Source of the DNA: Desulfobacteraceae bacterium Eth-SRB1
Lineage (GTDB): Bacteria > Desulfobacterota > Desulfobacteria > Desulfobacterales > ETH-SRB1
Direction of reading: 5' to 3'
Length of the DNA: 64,000 nucleotides
NCBI GenBank assembly: GCA_004193555.1
Contig: RPGP01000001.1
Span: 62,001 to 126,000 of the forward strand
Of the stretch, positions 36,694-47,828 are shown in pieces. A program made the translations under genes and the position numbers. Each line of letters begins with the position of its first letter. The first letter of the stretch is position 1. The notes beneath the pieces are model-generated. The model searched no databases and had not been told where the DNA came from. It saw only the letters and a list, made by a program, of their open reading frames with translations.

Positions 36694-37710
36694 ATGGAAG
36701 CCTGTCTTTATGAATCGTTAAAGGAGAATAAAGTAAAATGCAATCTTTGCAACCATCGTTGTGTCATTAAAGATGGCAAACGCGGGAAATGCGGCGTGCG
36801 GGAGAACCGGGCAGGTGTGCTCGAAACCCTTGTATATGGAAGGGTTATTGCCAGGCATATCGATCCCATTGAAAAAAAACCGCTGTTTCATTTCATGCCG
36901 GGCACTCCCTCTTACTCTCTCGCTACGGTTGGCTGTAACTTTAAATGCAAGTTTTGCCAGAATGCGGATATTGCCCAGATGCCTTCCGATCATAAAGGGA
37001 TGATAATGGGTGACTTCTGCAAACCGGAAGAAATCGTGCAGGCGGCAGAAGAGGGAAATTGCAAAAGCATAGCCTATACATACACCGAACCAACTGTTTA
37101 TTTTGAGTTTGCTTTTGATATTGCGAAGCTTGCTCATGAAAAGGGAATTAAAAACGTGTTTGTAACAAACGGTTATATGACTTCCGAAGCTCTGCGCATG
37201 ATCAGCCCGTTTCTTGATGCGGCAAATGTTGATTTAAAGGCATTTACGAACAGTTTTTATAAGGAATATTGCGACGGCAGAATCGAGCCTGTAAAAGAGA
37301 CATTAAAGCTTATGAAATCGCTTGGAATTTTTTTAGAGGTTACCACCCTGATTATTCCCGGGTTGAACGATGCCGGCAACGAACTTAAAGATCTGGCATT
37401 ATTTATTGCGAATTCTCTCGGTACCGACACCCCATGGCATATAAGCCGGTTCCATCCGACATACAAGCTTGCAGACCGGCCTTCCACACCGGTTGAGACC
37501 CTTGTAAAAGCACGTGAGACAGGAATAAAGGCCGGTTTGAAATATGTTTATACGGGGAATGTGCCTGGTGACAGCGGAGAAAAGACCTATTGTTATAATT
37601 GCGGCAGAATCCTGATTGACAGGTGGGGTTTTTCGACAAACGAAAACTTTCTGCAACAAGGACGATGCCCGGAATGCGGCGCTGTTATTGATGGGGTGTG
37701 GATTGATTGA
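36694..37710 (+). CDS. amrS: AmmeMemoRadiSam-type radical SAM protein
   Basis: CNLCNHRCVIKDGKRGKCGVREN, CNFKCKFCQN; start reassigned to ATG 36694. Confidence 0.9.
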   Translation: MEACLYESLKENKVKCNLCNHRCVIKDGKRGKCGVRENRAGVLETLVYGRVIARHIDPIEKKPLFHFMPGTPSYSLATVGCNFKCKFCQNADIAQMPSDHKGMIMGDFCKPEEIVQAAEEGNCKSIAYTYTEPTVYFEFAFDIAKLAHEKGIKNVFVTNGYMTSEALRMISPFLDAANVDLKAFTNSFYKEYCDGRIEPVKETLKLMKSLGIFLEVTTLIIPGLNDAGNELKDLALFIANSLGTDTPWHISRFHPTYKLADRPSTPVETLVKARETGIKAGLKYVYTGNVPGDSGEKTYCYNCGRILIDRWGFSTNENFLQQGRCPECGAVIDGVWID

Positions 37711-38569
37711 CAGGGTTTTTACATATGGCAGGATGATTAAATTCAGCCACAGCATATTTGCTCTTCCTTTTGCCCTTTCAGCGGTAATACTTGCCATGCG
37801 ATATCATCAGGTGAATATAACGGATATCTTATGGATTCTTATAGCCGTGATCGGTGCGCGTTCATCTGCCATGGGTTTTAACAGAATTGCCGATGCAGGG
37901 CTCGACGCAATGAACAACCGCACATCAAAACGGGCAATCCCTTCCGGAAAGCTTTCATTAACTTCTGCAAAGATATTTGTAATTATTTCTTCCTGTATTT
38001 TTATATTTGCCGCAGCAATGCTTGGCAGTTTATGCTTTTATCTTTCCTTTCCCGTTCTTGTCATGCTTTTTTTTTATTCCTATACAAAGAGGTTTACATG
38101 TTTTTCACATATTTACCTTGGATTTGTAATATCTCTTGCGCCCCTTGGAACATGGATAGCGCTGACCAACAGCTTTTTCTGGCCGGTCTTGCTTCTTTCC
38201 TTTGGCCTCATGACCTATATAGCCGGATTTGATATCCTTTATGCATGCCAAGATATCGATTTTGATAAAAAAGAAGGGCTTTTTTCCATACCCGCGCGGC
38301 TTGGCGTTAAAAGGGCGCTTTTAATCTCTTCAATTTTGCATGTTTTATCTTTCATGTTTTTCTTTTCCATCTATATCGCCTTTGATATGAACTCGATATA
38401 TCTATACGCAGTGGTAATAATTGGAATTTTATTCATTGTTGAGCACAGGCTGGTCAACCCTTTTGATTTAAGCAGGGTAAATGTTGCCTTTTTTCATGTT
38501 AACAGTATTATTTCCATAACTTTATTTGCCGGTATTCTGGCAGATGAGCTTGTCAGGCGGTGGATGTGA
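37691..38569 (+). CDS. ubiA: UbiA-family prenyltransferase
   Basis: GARSSAMGFNRIADAGLDAMNNRTSKRAIPSG, YACQDIDFDKKEGLFSIPARLG. Confidence 0.88.
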   Translation: MGCGLIDRVFTYGRMIKFSHSIFALPFALSAVILAMRYHQVNITDILWILIAVIGARSSAMGFNRIADAGLDAMNNRTSKRAIPSGKLSLTSAKIFVIISSCIFIFAAAMLGSLCFYLSFPVLVMLFFYSYTKRFTCFSHIYLGFVISLAPLGTWIALTNSFFWPVLLLSFGLMTYIAGFDILYACQDIDFDKKEGLFSIPARLGVKRALLISSILHVLSFMFFFSIYIAFDMNSIYLYAVVIIGILFIVEHRLVNPFDLSRVNVAFFHVNSIISITLFAGILADELVRRWM

Positions 38570-39159
38570 GCAAAAAAATTGTAGTAGCTATATGCGGCGC
38601 TTCAGGATCTATATACGGAATCAGGCTTTTAAAGGCGCTTTTAAGCAGGCCTCTAAAAATATATCTTATTATTTCAAAGGCAGGCATGAAGGTGCTTGAA
38701 CGTGAAACCGGTTACAGAAATGAACCGTTTTCATCATTTTTAAAGGACCAGGGAATTATTTTTCACGAAAATTCCGGTTTAAATATATATGATCAGGATG
38801 ATTTTTTTGCTCCCCCTGCAAGCGGATCATTCAGACATGATGGAATGGTTATCGCCCCGTGCTCAATGAAGACCCTTGGAGCAATCGCGTCCGGGATAGC
38901 GGACAACCTCATCCACAGAGCCGCGGATGTCAGCCTGAAAGAAAGGCGTCCGCTGATTTTGCTTCCCAGGGAAACCCCATTAAACATTATACATTTAAAG
39001 AATATGCACAGGGCGGCAATGGCAGGAGCTGTCATAATGCCACCTTCCCCTTCATTCTATTTTAATCCAAAAACAATTTCCGACCTTGTCGATACAGTAA
39101 CGGCAAGGATTCTTAATCATCTAAATATAGAGCACGATCTTTCTAAAGAGTGGGGGTAA
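38560..39159 (+). CDS. ubiX: UbiX/Pad1 flavin prenyltransferase
   Basis: AICGASGSIYGIRLLKAL, APCSMKTLGAIASGIADNLI, REKP-like LLPRETPLN. Confidence 0.93.
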   Translation: MDVSKKIVVAICGASGSIYGIRLLKALLSRPLKIYLIISKAGMKVLERETGYRNEPFSSFLKDQGIIFHENSGLNIYDQDDFFAPPASGSFRHDGMVIAPCSMKTLGAIASGIADNLIHRAADVSLKERRPLILLPRETPLNIIHLKNMHRAAMAGAVIMPPSPSFYFNPKTISDLVDTVTARILNHLNIEHDLSKEWG

Positions 39160-39319
39160 TTTACTCAGCGTGGGCATAACATGAGATTTCAATATTCAAC
39201 GCAAAACACAAATATCGCAGGGTTTATCTAATTTACAAATCCATCAAACATTTTCCTTGCAATTGAGGATTGTTGCCATATATTATCTGCACAAAACATA
39301 ATAAAAGGAAAAACATTCT

Positions 39320-39739
39320 ATGGGCAAAATATTTCGGCCGGGCACCCGCGAAGCGACTATTTTATCAAAAATCGAGTCTTCAAAGGAATATGCGCGTAGA
39401 AAGGCAATAGCCGGCATAAAAGACTGCATCGAACCGCTATCCAATGCCATTGCCACAAAGCTTATCGAACACAACCTCGTGGAAACCACCAGCAAAAATG
39501 CCTTGGAAGAACAGATAATGCGGTGTCTTGACGGGCTGACACGTGCTGAAGAATTTGATGTTGACTTCCAGATTGCGCCGGTTAGGCACATTACGACCCA
39601 TCCGCATATTGTGAGCCTTTACACCACCTCTTTTGTTGTCGAAAAACTTCTTAATCACAAAGATATTGTCGATATTTTTGGTTCTGATGAAGATATATAT
39701 CTCTGTATTAACCGTCAGGTTGTTAAGTTCCTTCCTTGA
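39320..39739 (+). CDS. Conserved-looking hypothetical protein
   Basis: Intact 139-codon ORF, no motif recognised. Confidence 0.6.
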   Translation: MGKIFRPGTREATILSKIESSKEYARRKAIAGIKDCIEPLSNAIATKLIEHNLVETTSKNALEEQIMRCLDGLTRAEEFDVDFQIAPVRHITTHPHIVSLYTTSFVVEKLLNHKDIVDIFGSDEDIYLCINRQVVKFLP

Positions 39740-39742
39740 ATA

Positions 39743-40789
39743 ATGCGCCCCTCATTTCACCCACGGCTAATCAACGGTCCTTTTAATGATCCCGGGCTGT
39801 TCATCCCCTTTCTGTTTGAAAATCGTGCGGTAATCTTCGACATGGGCGATATTTATTCACTTTCTTCAAGGGATGTTCTTAAAATAAGCCATGCCTTTAT
39901 TACCCACACCCACATGGACCATTTTATAGGTTTTGACAATCTGCTGCGCCTGTTTCTCGGCCGTGAAAAAAATCTCTATATATACGGCCCTGAGGGCTTT
40001 TTGAAAAATGTTGAGGGAAAACTTGCAGGATATACATGGAACCTTGTAGACAACTTCAACAACCGGTTTATCCTGCATGTTACTGAAGTTCGTTCTGAAA
40101 GCCTTATTACGAGGCAGTATATGTGCGAAAATAGATTTATCCCTGCAACGGAGACGGTTGAACAACCTTTTAACGGTATTTTATTGAAAGAGCCCTCCCT
40201 ATCCTTTTCTTCACTTATTCTGGATCACAGCATCCCGTGCTTGGGATTTTCTCTTAAGGAAAGATTCCATGTAAATATTATAAAAGACAGAATTGTTGAG
40301 CTTGGACTGGAAATAGGCCCCTGGCTTAGAGAGTTTAAACAGGCTTTGTTTAACCATAATAATCCTGATTCGAAATTTGAGGTAAAATTCGGAAGGGAAC
40401 GTATCAAAACAAAGAGCTTTATCCTGGGCGATCTTGCCAGGCAGATTGCCATTATAACTCCAGGACAGAAGATTACTTATATAACAGACGTAGGATATAG
40501 CGAATCAAATGCGAAAAAAATTGTGAGCTTTGCAAAGGATTCAGACCAGCTTTTTATTGAAGCCGCTTTTCTTGAAAAAGACTCAGATATTGCAAGAAAC
40601 AAATATCATCTCACGGCCCGGCAGGCGGGAAGTATTGCAGGCATGGCCGGCGTAAAACAATTTACACTTTTCCATTTCTCACCAAGGTATGCCGGCCAGG
40701 AAGAGTTTTTATATAAAGAGGCAATAGCTGCTTATAAAGAAGGTAACAGTTCCCGGTTTACAGTTCCCGGTTTACAGTTTTTTTTATGA
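39743..40789 (+). CDS. MBL-fold hydrolase, RNase Z-like
   Basis: FITHTHMDHFIGFD metal motif, DVGYSESNAKK. Confidence 0.88.
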   Translation: MRPSFHPRLINGPFNDPGLFIPFLFENRAVIFDMGDIYSLSSRDVLKISHAFITHTHMDHFIGFDNLLRLFLGREKNLYIYGPEGFLKNVEGKLAGYTWNLVDNFNNRFILHVTEVRSESLITRQYMCENRFIPATETVEQPFNGILLKEPSLSFSSLILDHSIPCLGFSLKERFHVNIIKDRIVELGLEIGPWLREFKQALFNHNNPDSKFEVKFGRERIKTKSFILGDLARQIAIITPGQKITYITDVGYSESNAKKIVSFAKDSDQLFIEAAFLEKDSDIARNKYHLTARQAGSIAGMAGVKQFTLFHFSPRYAGQEEFLYKEAIAAYKEGNSSRFTVPGLQFFL

Positions 40790-40848
40790 GTATTGTCGAT
40801 TGTCGATTATTTTTTTTTGCAATCAACAATCTTTTGAACCTCTTGCTT

Positions 40849-40871
40849 CTTGTCAGCCTCTGGCTGACAAG
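40849..40871. terminator. 10-bp stem, 3-nt loop hairpin between convergent genes
   Basis: CTTGTCAGCC-TCT-GGCTGACAAG. Confidence 0.6.
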
Positions 40872-40939
40872 TTTTGACCAACCGTTAACTGTAAACCGAT
40901 ACTAAAGAGGTAAGGATTATATGGATAAACTTTTAATCC

Positions 40940-41437
40940 TTAATCCTCTATTTTTGTTGTAGAAACATTCTCCACTTTCTTTTGTTCAGGCTTATCTTCT
41001 TTTTTAGCAACTGCCGCTTTATCTTCCGCGGCCTTTTTCTTTGCTGCAGGGGCCTTCTTTACTTTCTTCTTTTTACTCTTTTCAATGGTTATAAGCTCAA
41101 TTATTGAAATCGGAGCAGCATCTCCGGGACGCCTTCCTATCTTGATAATCCTTGTATAGCCTCCTGAAACAGAACCAAACCACTCGGCAGCCTTATCAAA
41201 CAGTTTGTACACGACATTCTTTTCTCTGATTATTGAAAGCGCCTGTCGCCTGGCATGTAAATCGCCCCGTTTGGCCAGAGCAATCAAATGATCAGCCCAA
41301 CGCCTCAACCCTTTTGCTTTAGTGTCTGTAGTGCGGATACGCTCGTGTTTAAAAAGCGAGGTGACCATGTTTCTGAACATAGCATCTCTGTGACTGCTGG
41401 TTCTATTCAATTTTAAACCGGATTTTCGATGTCTCAT
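40940..41437 (-). CDS. rplQ: 50S ribosomal protein L17 with Lys/Ala-rich C-terminal extension
   Basis: [29 protein letters not shown]. Confidence 0.96.
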   Translation of the reverse strand: MRHRKSGLKLNRTSSHRDAMFRNMVTSLFKHERIRTTDTKAKGLRRWADHLIALAKRGDLHARRQALSIIREKNVVYKLFDKAAEWFGSVSGGYTRIIKIGRRPGDAAPISIIELITIEKSKKKKVKKAPAAKKKAAEDKAAVAKKEDKPEQKKVENVSTTKIED

Positions 41438-41445
41438 GGAATCGT

Positions 41446-42465
41446 TTATTCTCCTTCTTCTACATCCTCCTCAAGAGGCTCAAATCCTTCAAGCTTCATT
41501 CCAAGAGAAAGACCCATCTCATTTAAAACTTCCTTTATTTCATTTAAAGACTTTCTTCCAAAATTTTTTGTTTTCAGCATCTCTGCTTCTGTCTTGTTTA
41601 CCAATTGGTAAATTTTGTTTATATTTGCATTCTTAAGGCAATTTGCACTCCGGACAGAAAACTCAAGTTCTTCAACACTTCTGTAAAGATTCTCGTTAAA
41701 CTGTCTCTTCTGCTGTTCTTCAGCCTCTTTGTCCGGCTCCGGCTCAAGCTCTTCATCAAAACTTATAAAAGCATTCATCTGCTCTTTTAATATTTTGGCA
41801 GAATATGCGACAGCATCTTCCGGAAGAATAGTTCCATCGGTCCAGACTTCCAAAGTAAGTTTGTCATAATCGGTCTTCTGGCCGACACGAGCATTTCCGA
41901 CCACATAAATTGCACGTTTGATCGGTGAAAAGACTGCATCTACAGGTATTGTTCCCAGAGGAGCATCTTTATCCTTATTTGACTCGGACAGTGAATACCC
42001 TCTTCCTATTTTGACAGTCATGATCATTTTCAGAACAGCATCATCCGACAGCGTAGCAATAAGCAAGTCCGGATTTAGAACTTCACATTTCCCGTCATCG
42101 CTGATTATATCACCGGCAGTGATTTTGCCTGGCCCTTTCGCATCAATACGCACTGTCCTCGACTGAGTATCGAACAGCTTAAAATGCGCCTCTTTCAGAT
42201 TAAGGATAATTTCAGAAACATCTTCAAGCACACCATCTATAACGCTGAATTCGTGCATAACGGCATCAAACTTAACTGACACTATCGCCGCCCCGTACAG
42301 AGAAGAAAGTATAACTCGTCTTAATGAATTGCCGATTGTTACCCCGAATCCTCTCTCAAGAGGTTCACAGACGAACTTGCCATAGAAGTTCGTGCTTGTT
42401 ACCTGAACCTTTTCCGGCTTTATCATTTCCCGCCAGTTAATATACATAAGTTCATTTGATGACAT
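41446..42465 (-). CDS. rpoA: RNA polymerase alpha subunit
   Basis: [17 protein letters not shown]-like and alpha-[16 protein letters not shown]. Confidence 0.97.
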   Translation of the reverse strand: MSSNELMYINWREMIKPEKVQVTSTNFYGKFVCEPLERGFGVTIGNSLRRVILSSLYGAAIVSVKFDAVMHEFSVIDGVLEDVSEIILNLKEAHFKLFDTQSRTVRIDAKGPGKITAGDIISDDGKCEVLNPDLLIATLSDDAVLKMIMTVKIGRGYSLSESNKDKDAPLGTIPVDAVFSPIKRAIYVVGNARVGQKTDYDKLTLEVWTDGTILPEDAVAYSAKILKEQMNAFISFDEELEPEPDKEAEEQQKRQFNENLYRSVEELEFSVRSANCLKNANINKIYQLVNKTEAEMLKTKNFGRKSLNEIKEVLNEMGLSLGMKLEGFEPLEEDVEEGE

Positions 42466-42564
42466 TTTTTATCTCCAGATTTTATCGGGTAAAAGTCTGA
42501 GTAGAATAATGACTATTGAAATTTTGCCTGCCTGCCGGCAGACAGAAAACAACAATGATAACTT

Positions 42565-43194
42565 TTACTTGGAATAAAGTTCAACTATAAGCTGTTCCTG
42601 GATAGGCATCGTAAGGTCTTCTCGAACCGGAAAGCTTTTTACTATTCCTTTGAATTTCTCTTTTTCCAGATCAAGCCATTGCGGAACCCCTCTTCTCACA
42701 ACAGCGCCCAATGAATCATCTATGACCTGCATTTTACGGCTTTTCTCCCTGGCTTCAACAACATCGCCAATTTTTAACATATATGACGGAATATTAACCT
42801 TCTTCCCATTTACAAGGAAATGATTGTGTTTTACAAGCTGACGTCCCTGTGAACGTGAATTAACAAAACCAAGACGATAAACAACATTGTCGAGCCGGCG
42901 TTCAAGCAATACAAGAAGATTTGTTCCTGTTATCCCTTTCTGATGTTCCGCCCTTTCAAAAAACAGGTAAAATTGTTTTTCAGAAAGACCATACATACGT
43001 TTAACCTTTTGTTTCTCACGAAGCTGAATGCCGTAATCTGAACTTTTTCTTCCACGACGCTGACCGTGCTGACCAGGCGGATAACCGCGTCGATCAAAAG
43101 CACACTTATCAGAATAACAACGGTCTCCCTTAAGAAACAGTTTTAAGTTTTCACGCCGGCATAACCGACAAACAGAACCTGTGTATCGTGACAA
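42565..43194 (-). CDS. rpsD: 30S ribosomal protein S4 (Cys-containing form), likely TTG start
   Basis: [25 protein letters not shown]; track start 43242 overlaps rpsK, TTG at 43194 preceded by GGAGG. Confidence 0.93.
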   Translation of the reverse strand: MSRYTGSVCRLCRRENLKLFLKGDRCYSDKCAFDRRGYPPGQHGQRRGRKSSDYGIQLREKQKVKRMYGLSEKQFYLFFERAEHQKGITGTNLLVLLERRLDNVVYRLGFVNSRSQGRQLVKHNHFLVNGKKVNIPSYMLKIGDVVEAREKSRKMQVIDDSLGAVVRRGVPQWLDLEKEKFKGIVKSFPVREDLTMPIQEQLIVELYSK

Positions 43195-43207
43195 TTTTCC
43201 TCCTTTT

Positions 43208-43594
43208 CTATACCCTGCGTCTTTTTGGCGGGCGGCATCCATTATGCGGAATTGGAGTTACATCCTTAATCGCCATAATATTAAAACCTGCGGCCTGCAA
43301 AGAGCGAAGCGCCGACTCTCTGCCGGCCCCGGGCCCCTTAACATACACTTCGACATTTTTCATGCCGTGTGTCATTGCCTTTTTTGCGGCATCTTCTGCT
43401 GCAATCTGAGCAGCAAAGGGAGTACTCTTCCTGGAACCCTTAAATCCCTGAACACCGGAACTTGACCACGCAATAACATTGCCTGCCTGATCGGTTATAG
43501 TAATTATTGTATTGTTAAAAGTAGATTGAATGTGCACTACTCCGTTTGGTATATTCTTCTTTTCTCTCTTTTTGGTGCGGGTTTTCTTTGCCAT
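43208..43594 (-). CDS. rpsK: 30S ribosomal protein S11
   Basis: [29 protein letters not shown]. Confidence 0.97.
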   Translation of the reverse strand: MAKKTRTKKREKKNIPNGVVHIQSTFNNTIITITDQAGNVIAWSSSGVQGFKGSRKSTPFAAQIAAEDAAKKAMTHGMKNVEVYVKGPGAGRESALRSLQAAGFNIMAIKDVTPIPHNGCRPPKRRRV

Positions 43595-43657
43595 GAATAA
43601 AATCCCTATCTCCTGTGATATTGCAATAAATACTGGCGACTGAGGTATAGTTAATAA

Positions 43658-44041
43658 TTATTTCTTTGGAACTCCACCTCTCTTCTTAACCGCTGATCTT
43701 CTCGGTCCTTTTCGTGTGCGTGCATTTGTGCTTGTCCTCTGTCCTCGCACCGGAAGCGATTTTCGATGACGAAGGCCCCGATATGCTCCAAGATCCATCA
43801 ACCTTTTAATGTTCATCGAAACTACCGTACGAAGTTCGCCTTCAACTTTGAGTTCGCTGTCGATAATTTTGCGTATGTTGTTTATCTCAGACTCTGTCAG
43901 CACATCTGTTTTGGTGCCGGGATCAATGTTGAGCTTTGAGAGTATCCGGTTTGACGTAGTTCTGCCAATACCATAAATATATGTCAACCCGATCTCAACC
44001 CGCTTATTTTTAGGCAAATCTACGCCTGCAATTCGTGCCAA
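43658..44041 (-). CDS. rpsM: 30S ribosomal protein S13
   Basis: [26 protein letters not shown]. Confidence 0.97.
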   Translation of the reverse strand: MARIAGVDLPKNKRVEIGLTYIYGIGRTTSNRILSKLNIDPGTKTDVLTESEINNIRKIIDSELKVEGELRTVVSMNIKRLMDLGAYRGLRHRKSLPVRGQRTSTNARTRKGPRRSAVKKRGGVPKK

Positions 44042-44054
44042 AGCAAATCCTCCT

Positions 44055-44168
44055 CTATCCTTGCCTCTGTTTATGCCGCTTGTTTTCGCAAATAACTCTT
44101 ACGACCCGTTTTCTACGTATTATTTTACACTTATTGCACATTTTTTTTACAGATGCCCTGACTTTCAT
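44055..44168 (-). CDS. rpmJ: 50S ribosomal protein L36 (not in ORF track)
   Basis: Minus-strand translation [37 protein letters not shown]. Confidence 0.95.
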   Translation of the reverse strand: MKVRASVKKMCNKCKIIRRKRVVRVICENKRHKQRQG

Positions 44169-44220
44169 AAAAGACTCCCTTATCAATCAACAATTATCAA
44201 TTAACATTGATCATTGCTTT

Positions 44221-44439
44221 CTATTTTGATCTGTACGTAATCCTGCCGCGCGAGAGATCATAGGGTGACAGTTCAACTGTAACCGTGTCTCCCGGCAGGA
44301 TTTTAATAAAATGCATGCGCATCTTACCGGAAATATGCGCAAGCACCTGGTGCTTATTTTCCAATTCGACTTTAAACATCGCATTGGGCAGAGTCTCAAG
44401 CACCTTACCCTCTACTTTTATCGCCTCTTCCTTTGGCAT
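44221..44439 (-). CDS. infA: Translation initiation factor IF-1
   Basis: [37 protein letters not shown]. Confidence 0.97.
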   Translation of the reverse strand: MPKEEAIKVEGKVLETLPNAMFKVELENKHQVLAHISGKMRMHFIKILPGDTVTVELSPYDLSRGRITYRSK

Positions 44440-44442
44440 ATT

Positions 44443-45198
44443 TTAATCCCTGTCAGTTTTACTCAATATAACCGGACCATTTTCAGTTATTGCAATTGTA
44501 TGCTCAAAATGAGCGGACAAACAACCATCCTTTGTTACAGTTGTCCACCCATCATCAAGTACTTTTACATCATATCCTTTTTCATTCACCATAGGTTCTA
44601 TCGCAAAAGTCATACCCGGTTTTAAGCGAACCCCGTTACCGGGCTCTCCAAAATTAGGTATTTGAGGCTCTTCGTGTAATTTACTGCCGATACCATGGCC
44701 AACAAATTTACGCACAACCGAAAAACCGGCTATCTCCACATGTGATTGAATTGCATGTGAAATGTCTGAAAGCCGGCCATTGGGAACCGCCTTTTCAATC
44801 CCTTTGAACAAAGCCTCTTTTGTTACTCTGGACAGCCGCTCGGCAGCCTCTGATATTTTCCCGACAGCCACTGTAATAGCTGCGTCACCGTAATATCCTT
44901 CCTTAAGAATTCCAAAATCCAAGCTTAATATGTCCCCTTCAACAAGTGGCTTTTTAGAAGGAAATCCATGCACAACCACATTGTTCGGCGAAGCGCATAA
45001 CGCATATGGAAAACCACAGTATCCTTTAAAGGCCGGGATTACTCCCTTTTCTCTGGCTAATCTTTCCGAAAGATCGTTTAAATAAAGAGTATTTATTCCG
45101 GGCTTAACCTCTGATTTAAGTATAGCAAGTGTTTCAGCAACAATTTGATTGCTTTTTCGAATCTTTTCGATCTCCTGTGATGATTTTAAAATCACCAT
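44443..45198 (-). CDS. map: Methionine aminopeptidase type I
   Basis: VVHGFPSKKPLVEGDILSLDFG, GHGIGSKLHEEP. Confidence 0.97.
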   Translation of the reverse strand: MVILKSSQEIEKIRKSNQIVAETLAILKSEVKPGINTLYLNDLSERLAREKGVIPAFKGYCGFPYALCASPNNVVVHGFPSKKPLVEGDILSLDFGILKEGYYGDAAITVAVGKISEAAERLSRVTKEALFKGIEKAVPNGRLSDISHAIQSHVEIAGFSVVRKFVGHGIGSKLHEEPQIPNFGEPGNGVRLKPGMTFAIEPMVNEKGYDVKVLDDGWTTVTKDGCLSAHFEHTIAITENGPVILSKTDRD

Positions 45199-45199
45199 A

Positions 45200-46516
45200 T
45201 TAAAATCGCCCCTTCACTTTTGCCCCGCCTTTTTTCAAAAAGCCTTCGTAATGGCGGGTCAGCATATGAGATTCCATTTGTGAAATAGTATCAATAGCAA
45301 CTCCAACAACTATAAGAAGAGCTGTGCCTCCAAAATAAAAAGGCACATTGAACTTTGATATCAAAATAGATGGAAGTACACACACGGCAGAAACATATAT
45401 CGCTCCGCCAAGAGTAATACGTGTCAAAACCTTATCAATATAATCTGCTGTTCGTTTGCCTGGACGGATACCCGGAATATAACCCCCGTTTTTCTTCATA
45501 TTGTCCGCCACATCAACGGGATTAAATGTAACAGCGGTATAAAAATAACAGAAAAAGAAGATAAAACCCACAAACAGGATTTCATACACAAAATTACCCG
45601 GTCTCATTGAAGAGGCAATGCTCTGCATCCATGGAACCGTAATAAAACTGGCTATTGTTGCAGGGAACATAATAATTGATGAAGCAAAAATAGGAGGAAT
45701 AACGCCGGAAGTATTGATTTTTAGAGGAAGATGTGTACTCTGCCCCCCGTACATCTTCCGGCCGACCACCCTTTTTGCATATTGTACAGGTATCCGACGC
45801 TGTCCCTGCTCAACAAATATAATGAATCCAACAACAGCTATCATAAGAACGGCAAGTATTAATATGGCAAATATTCCCATTTCTCCTGTAGTAAGAAGAC
45901 GAAATGAATTGCCTATTGCGCTCGGTATGTTGGCTACAATGCCGGCAAAAATTATAAGAGAAATACCATTGCCGATACCACGCTCTGTAATCTGCTCTCC
46001 AAGCCACATAATAAAGGCCGTACCCGCGGTTAGAGTGATTACCGTTATAAGCCTGAATTCCCATCCGGGATGTATTACTACCGGAGCGCCACCCGGCGAA
46101 CTCATGCTTTCAAGGCCGATACTTATACCGAATCCCTGAATGACACTTAATACTACAGTGCCGTATCGGGTATATTGTGTAATTTTTTTATGTCCCTGCT
46201 CACCTTCCTTTTTCAAACGTTCAAGATGCGGTATTGCTACGGTCAAGAGTTGCAGTATGATGGATGCGCTGATATACGGCATTATTCCAAGAGCAAAAAC
46301 AGACAGTCTCTCCAGAGCGCCTCCTGAAAACATATTGAAAATTCCCAATATAGTGCCTTCCATTCTTGCAAAAAATGAAGCAAGCGCAATGCCGTCTATA
46401 CCCGGCGTTGGTATGTGCACACCAACACGATACACAATAAGAAGAGCTAATGTGTATATAATCCTTCTCTTTAGTTCGGGTATTTTAAAGACATTCTGGA
46501 ACCCACCGCCAACCAT
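45200..46516 (-). CDS. secY: Preprotein translocase SecY
   Basis: IPTPGID, GALERLSVFALGIMPYISASIILQLL. Confidence 0.97.
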   Translation of the reverse strand: MVGGGFQNVFKIPELKRRIIYTLALLIVYRVGVHIPTPGIDGIALASFFARMEGTILGIFNMFSGGALERLSVFALGIMPYISASIILQLLTVAIPHLERLKKEGEQGHKKITQYTRYGTVVLSVIQGFGISIGLESMSSPGGAPVVIHPGWEFRLITVITLTAGTAFIMWLGEQITERGIGNGISLIIFAGIVANIPSAIGNSFRLLTTGEMGIFAILILAVLMIAVVGFIIFVEQGQRRIPVQYAKRVVGRKMYGGQSTHLPLKINTSGVIPPIFASSIIMFPATIASFITVPWMQSIASSMRPGNFVYEILFVGFIFFFCYFYTAVTFNPVDVADNMKKNGGYIPGIRPGKRTADYIDKVLTRITLGGAIYVSAVCVLPSILISKFNVPFYFGGTALLIVVGVAIDTISQMESHMLTRHYEGFLKKGGAKVKGRF

Positions 46517-46518
46517 TA

Positions 46519-46959
46519 TTATAAGACCTCTACATTTCCACCAGCGGCTTCTATCTTTTCCCTGGCGCTTTTACTTATTCTATCGATCTTAATCGTAAGC
46601 GGATATTTGATATCACCATGACCAAGAAGTTTTATACAATCATTTGTACCATTGATAAGTCCATTACGAATAAGCGCTGCCTCATCCACCAGGCTGCCTG
46701 TTTCAAATTTTGACAAATCACGTATGTTTACTGTCGCCATATTTTTTCTAAAAATATTTGTAAAACCGCGTTTGGGCAAACGGCGATGAATAGGCATTTG
46801 ACCACCTTCAAAGCCCGGCCTGACACCACCACCTGAACGACTATTATGCCCTTTTGTTCCTCTTCCGGCTGTCTTGCCCCTTCCCGAACCAGGGCCACGC
46901 CCTAAACGTCTCCGGGGCTTTCGTGAACCCTTTGGCGGTGACAATTCATTAAGCAGCAT
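46519..46959 (-). CDS. rplO: 50S ribosomal protein L15
   Basis: [39 protein letters not shown]. Confidence 0.97.
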   Translation of the reverse strand: MLLNELSPPKGSRKPRRRLGRGPGSGRGKTAGRGTKGHNSRSGGGVRPGFEGGQMPIHRRLPKRGFTNIFRKNMATVNIRDLSKFETGSLVDEAALIRNGLINGTNDCIKLLGHGDIKYPLTIKIDRISKSAREKIEAAGGNVEVL

Positions 46960-47143
46960 CGATCTTCTCCTCAGCCTTCACCAGATATGATACTTTGTCA
47001 ATCATTCCCCGAATAGAAGGTGTATCTTTAAGTTCAACTGTTTTATTTGTCTTTGTAAGCCCCATACCGCATAATACTCTGCGGTGTTTTTCCGGTCTTC
47101 CGATCATGCTTTTAATTAGAGTTATTTTCAGCAATCCTGCCAT
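46949..47143 (-). CDS. rpmD: 50S ribosomal protein L30
   Basis: [27 protein letters not shown]. Confidence 0.95.
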   Translation of the reverse strand: MAGLLKITLIKSMIGRPEKHRRVLCGMGLTKTNKTVELKDTPSIRGMIDKVSYLVKAEEKIDAA

Positions 47144-47301
47144 TTATCATCCCTTTTCATATTTATATAGTAACTGAACGAAAAGCCTGAATTATGTTAT
47201 CCCAATTCAGGTCTGAAAGGAGGCCTTCGAGTAAGACGTACATGTTAGTACGTCGTTGAGAAGTCCGACCGATAACGCAGTAAAATTATTTATCTGAAAG
47301 T

Positions 47302-47796
47302 CTATAGTTCTTCAACCTGAATACCACGTCTGGTTGCCACCTGTTCACGGCTCTGAAGTTGTTGAAGCCCGGCAATAGTAGCTTTAACCAAATTATGGGG
47401 ATTATGCGATCCTAAACACTTTGTAAGGATATTCTGAACTCCGACGGCCTCAAGCACAGCTCTTACAGCGCCGCCAGCAATAACACCGGTGCCTTTGCTT
47501 GCAGGCTTTAACAAAACCCGTCCTGCGCCGAATTTTCCTATAACTTCATATGGTATTGTCCTGTCAACCAATGAGATTTTAACCATATTCTTTTTAGCTT
47601 TTTCAACACCTTTGCTGATAGCCCCGGGTACTTCTCCTGCTTTTCCTAATCCAAAACCCACGCTGCCTTCTCCATCACCAACTACAACTATAGCGCTAAA
47701 GCTGAACCTGCGGCCACCCTTGACAACTTTTGCCACCCGATTAATATGAACCACCTTATCTATTAACTGGTTTTCGCCCGCTTCCTGTTTATACAA
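47302..47796 (-). CDS. rpsE: 30S ribosomal protein S5
   Basis: [26 protein letters not shown]. Confidence 0.97.
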   Translation of the reverse strand: MYKQEAGENQLIDKVVHINRVAKVVKGGRRFSFSAIVVVGDGEGSVGFGLGKAGEVPGAISKGVEKAKKNMVKISLVDRTIPYEVIGKFGAGRVLLKPASKGTGVIAGGAVRAVLEAVGVQNILTKCLGSHNPHNLVKATIAGLQQLQSREQVATRRGIQVEEL

Positions 47797-47828
47797 AAAA
47801 CTGCCTCCTTCTTATAAATAATGATTGG

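Noticed and set aside
44055-44168. Possible frameshift in rpmJ
   Set aside because: Initial miscount; re-reading against the 44035 plus-strand ORF translation confirms an intact 37-aa L36
45618-46592. 173- and 150-aa plus-strand ORFs opposite secY
   Set aside because: Antisense shadows of secY/rplO, no support
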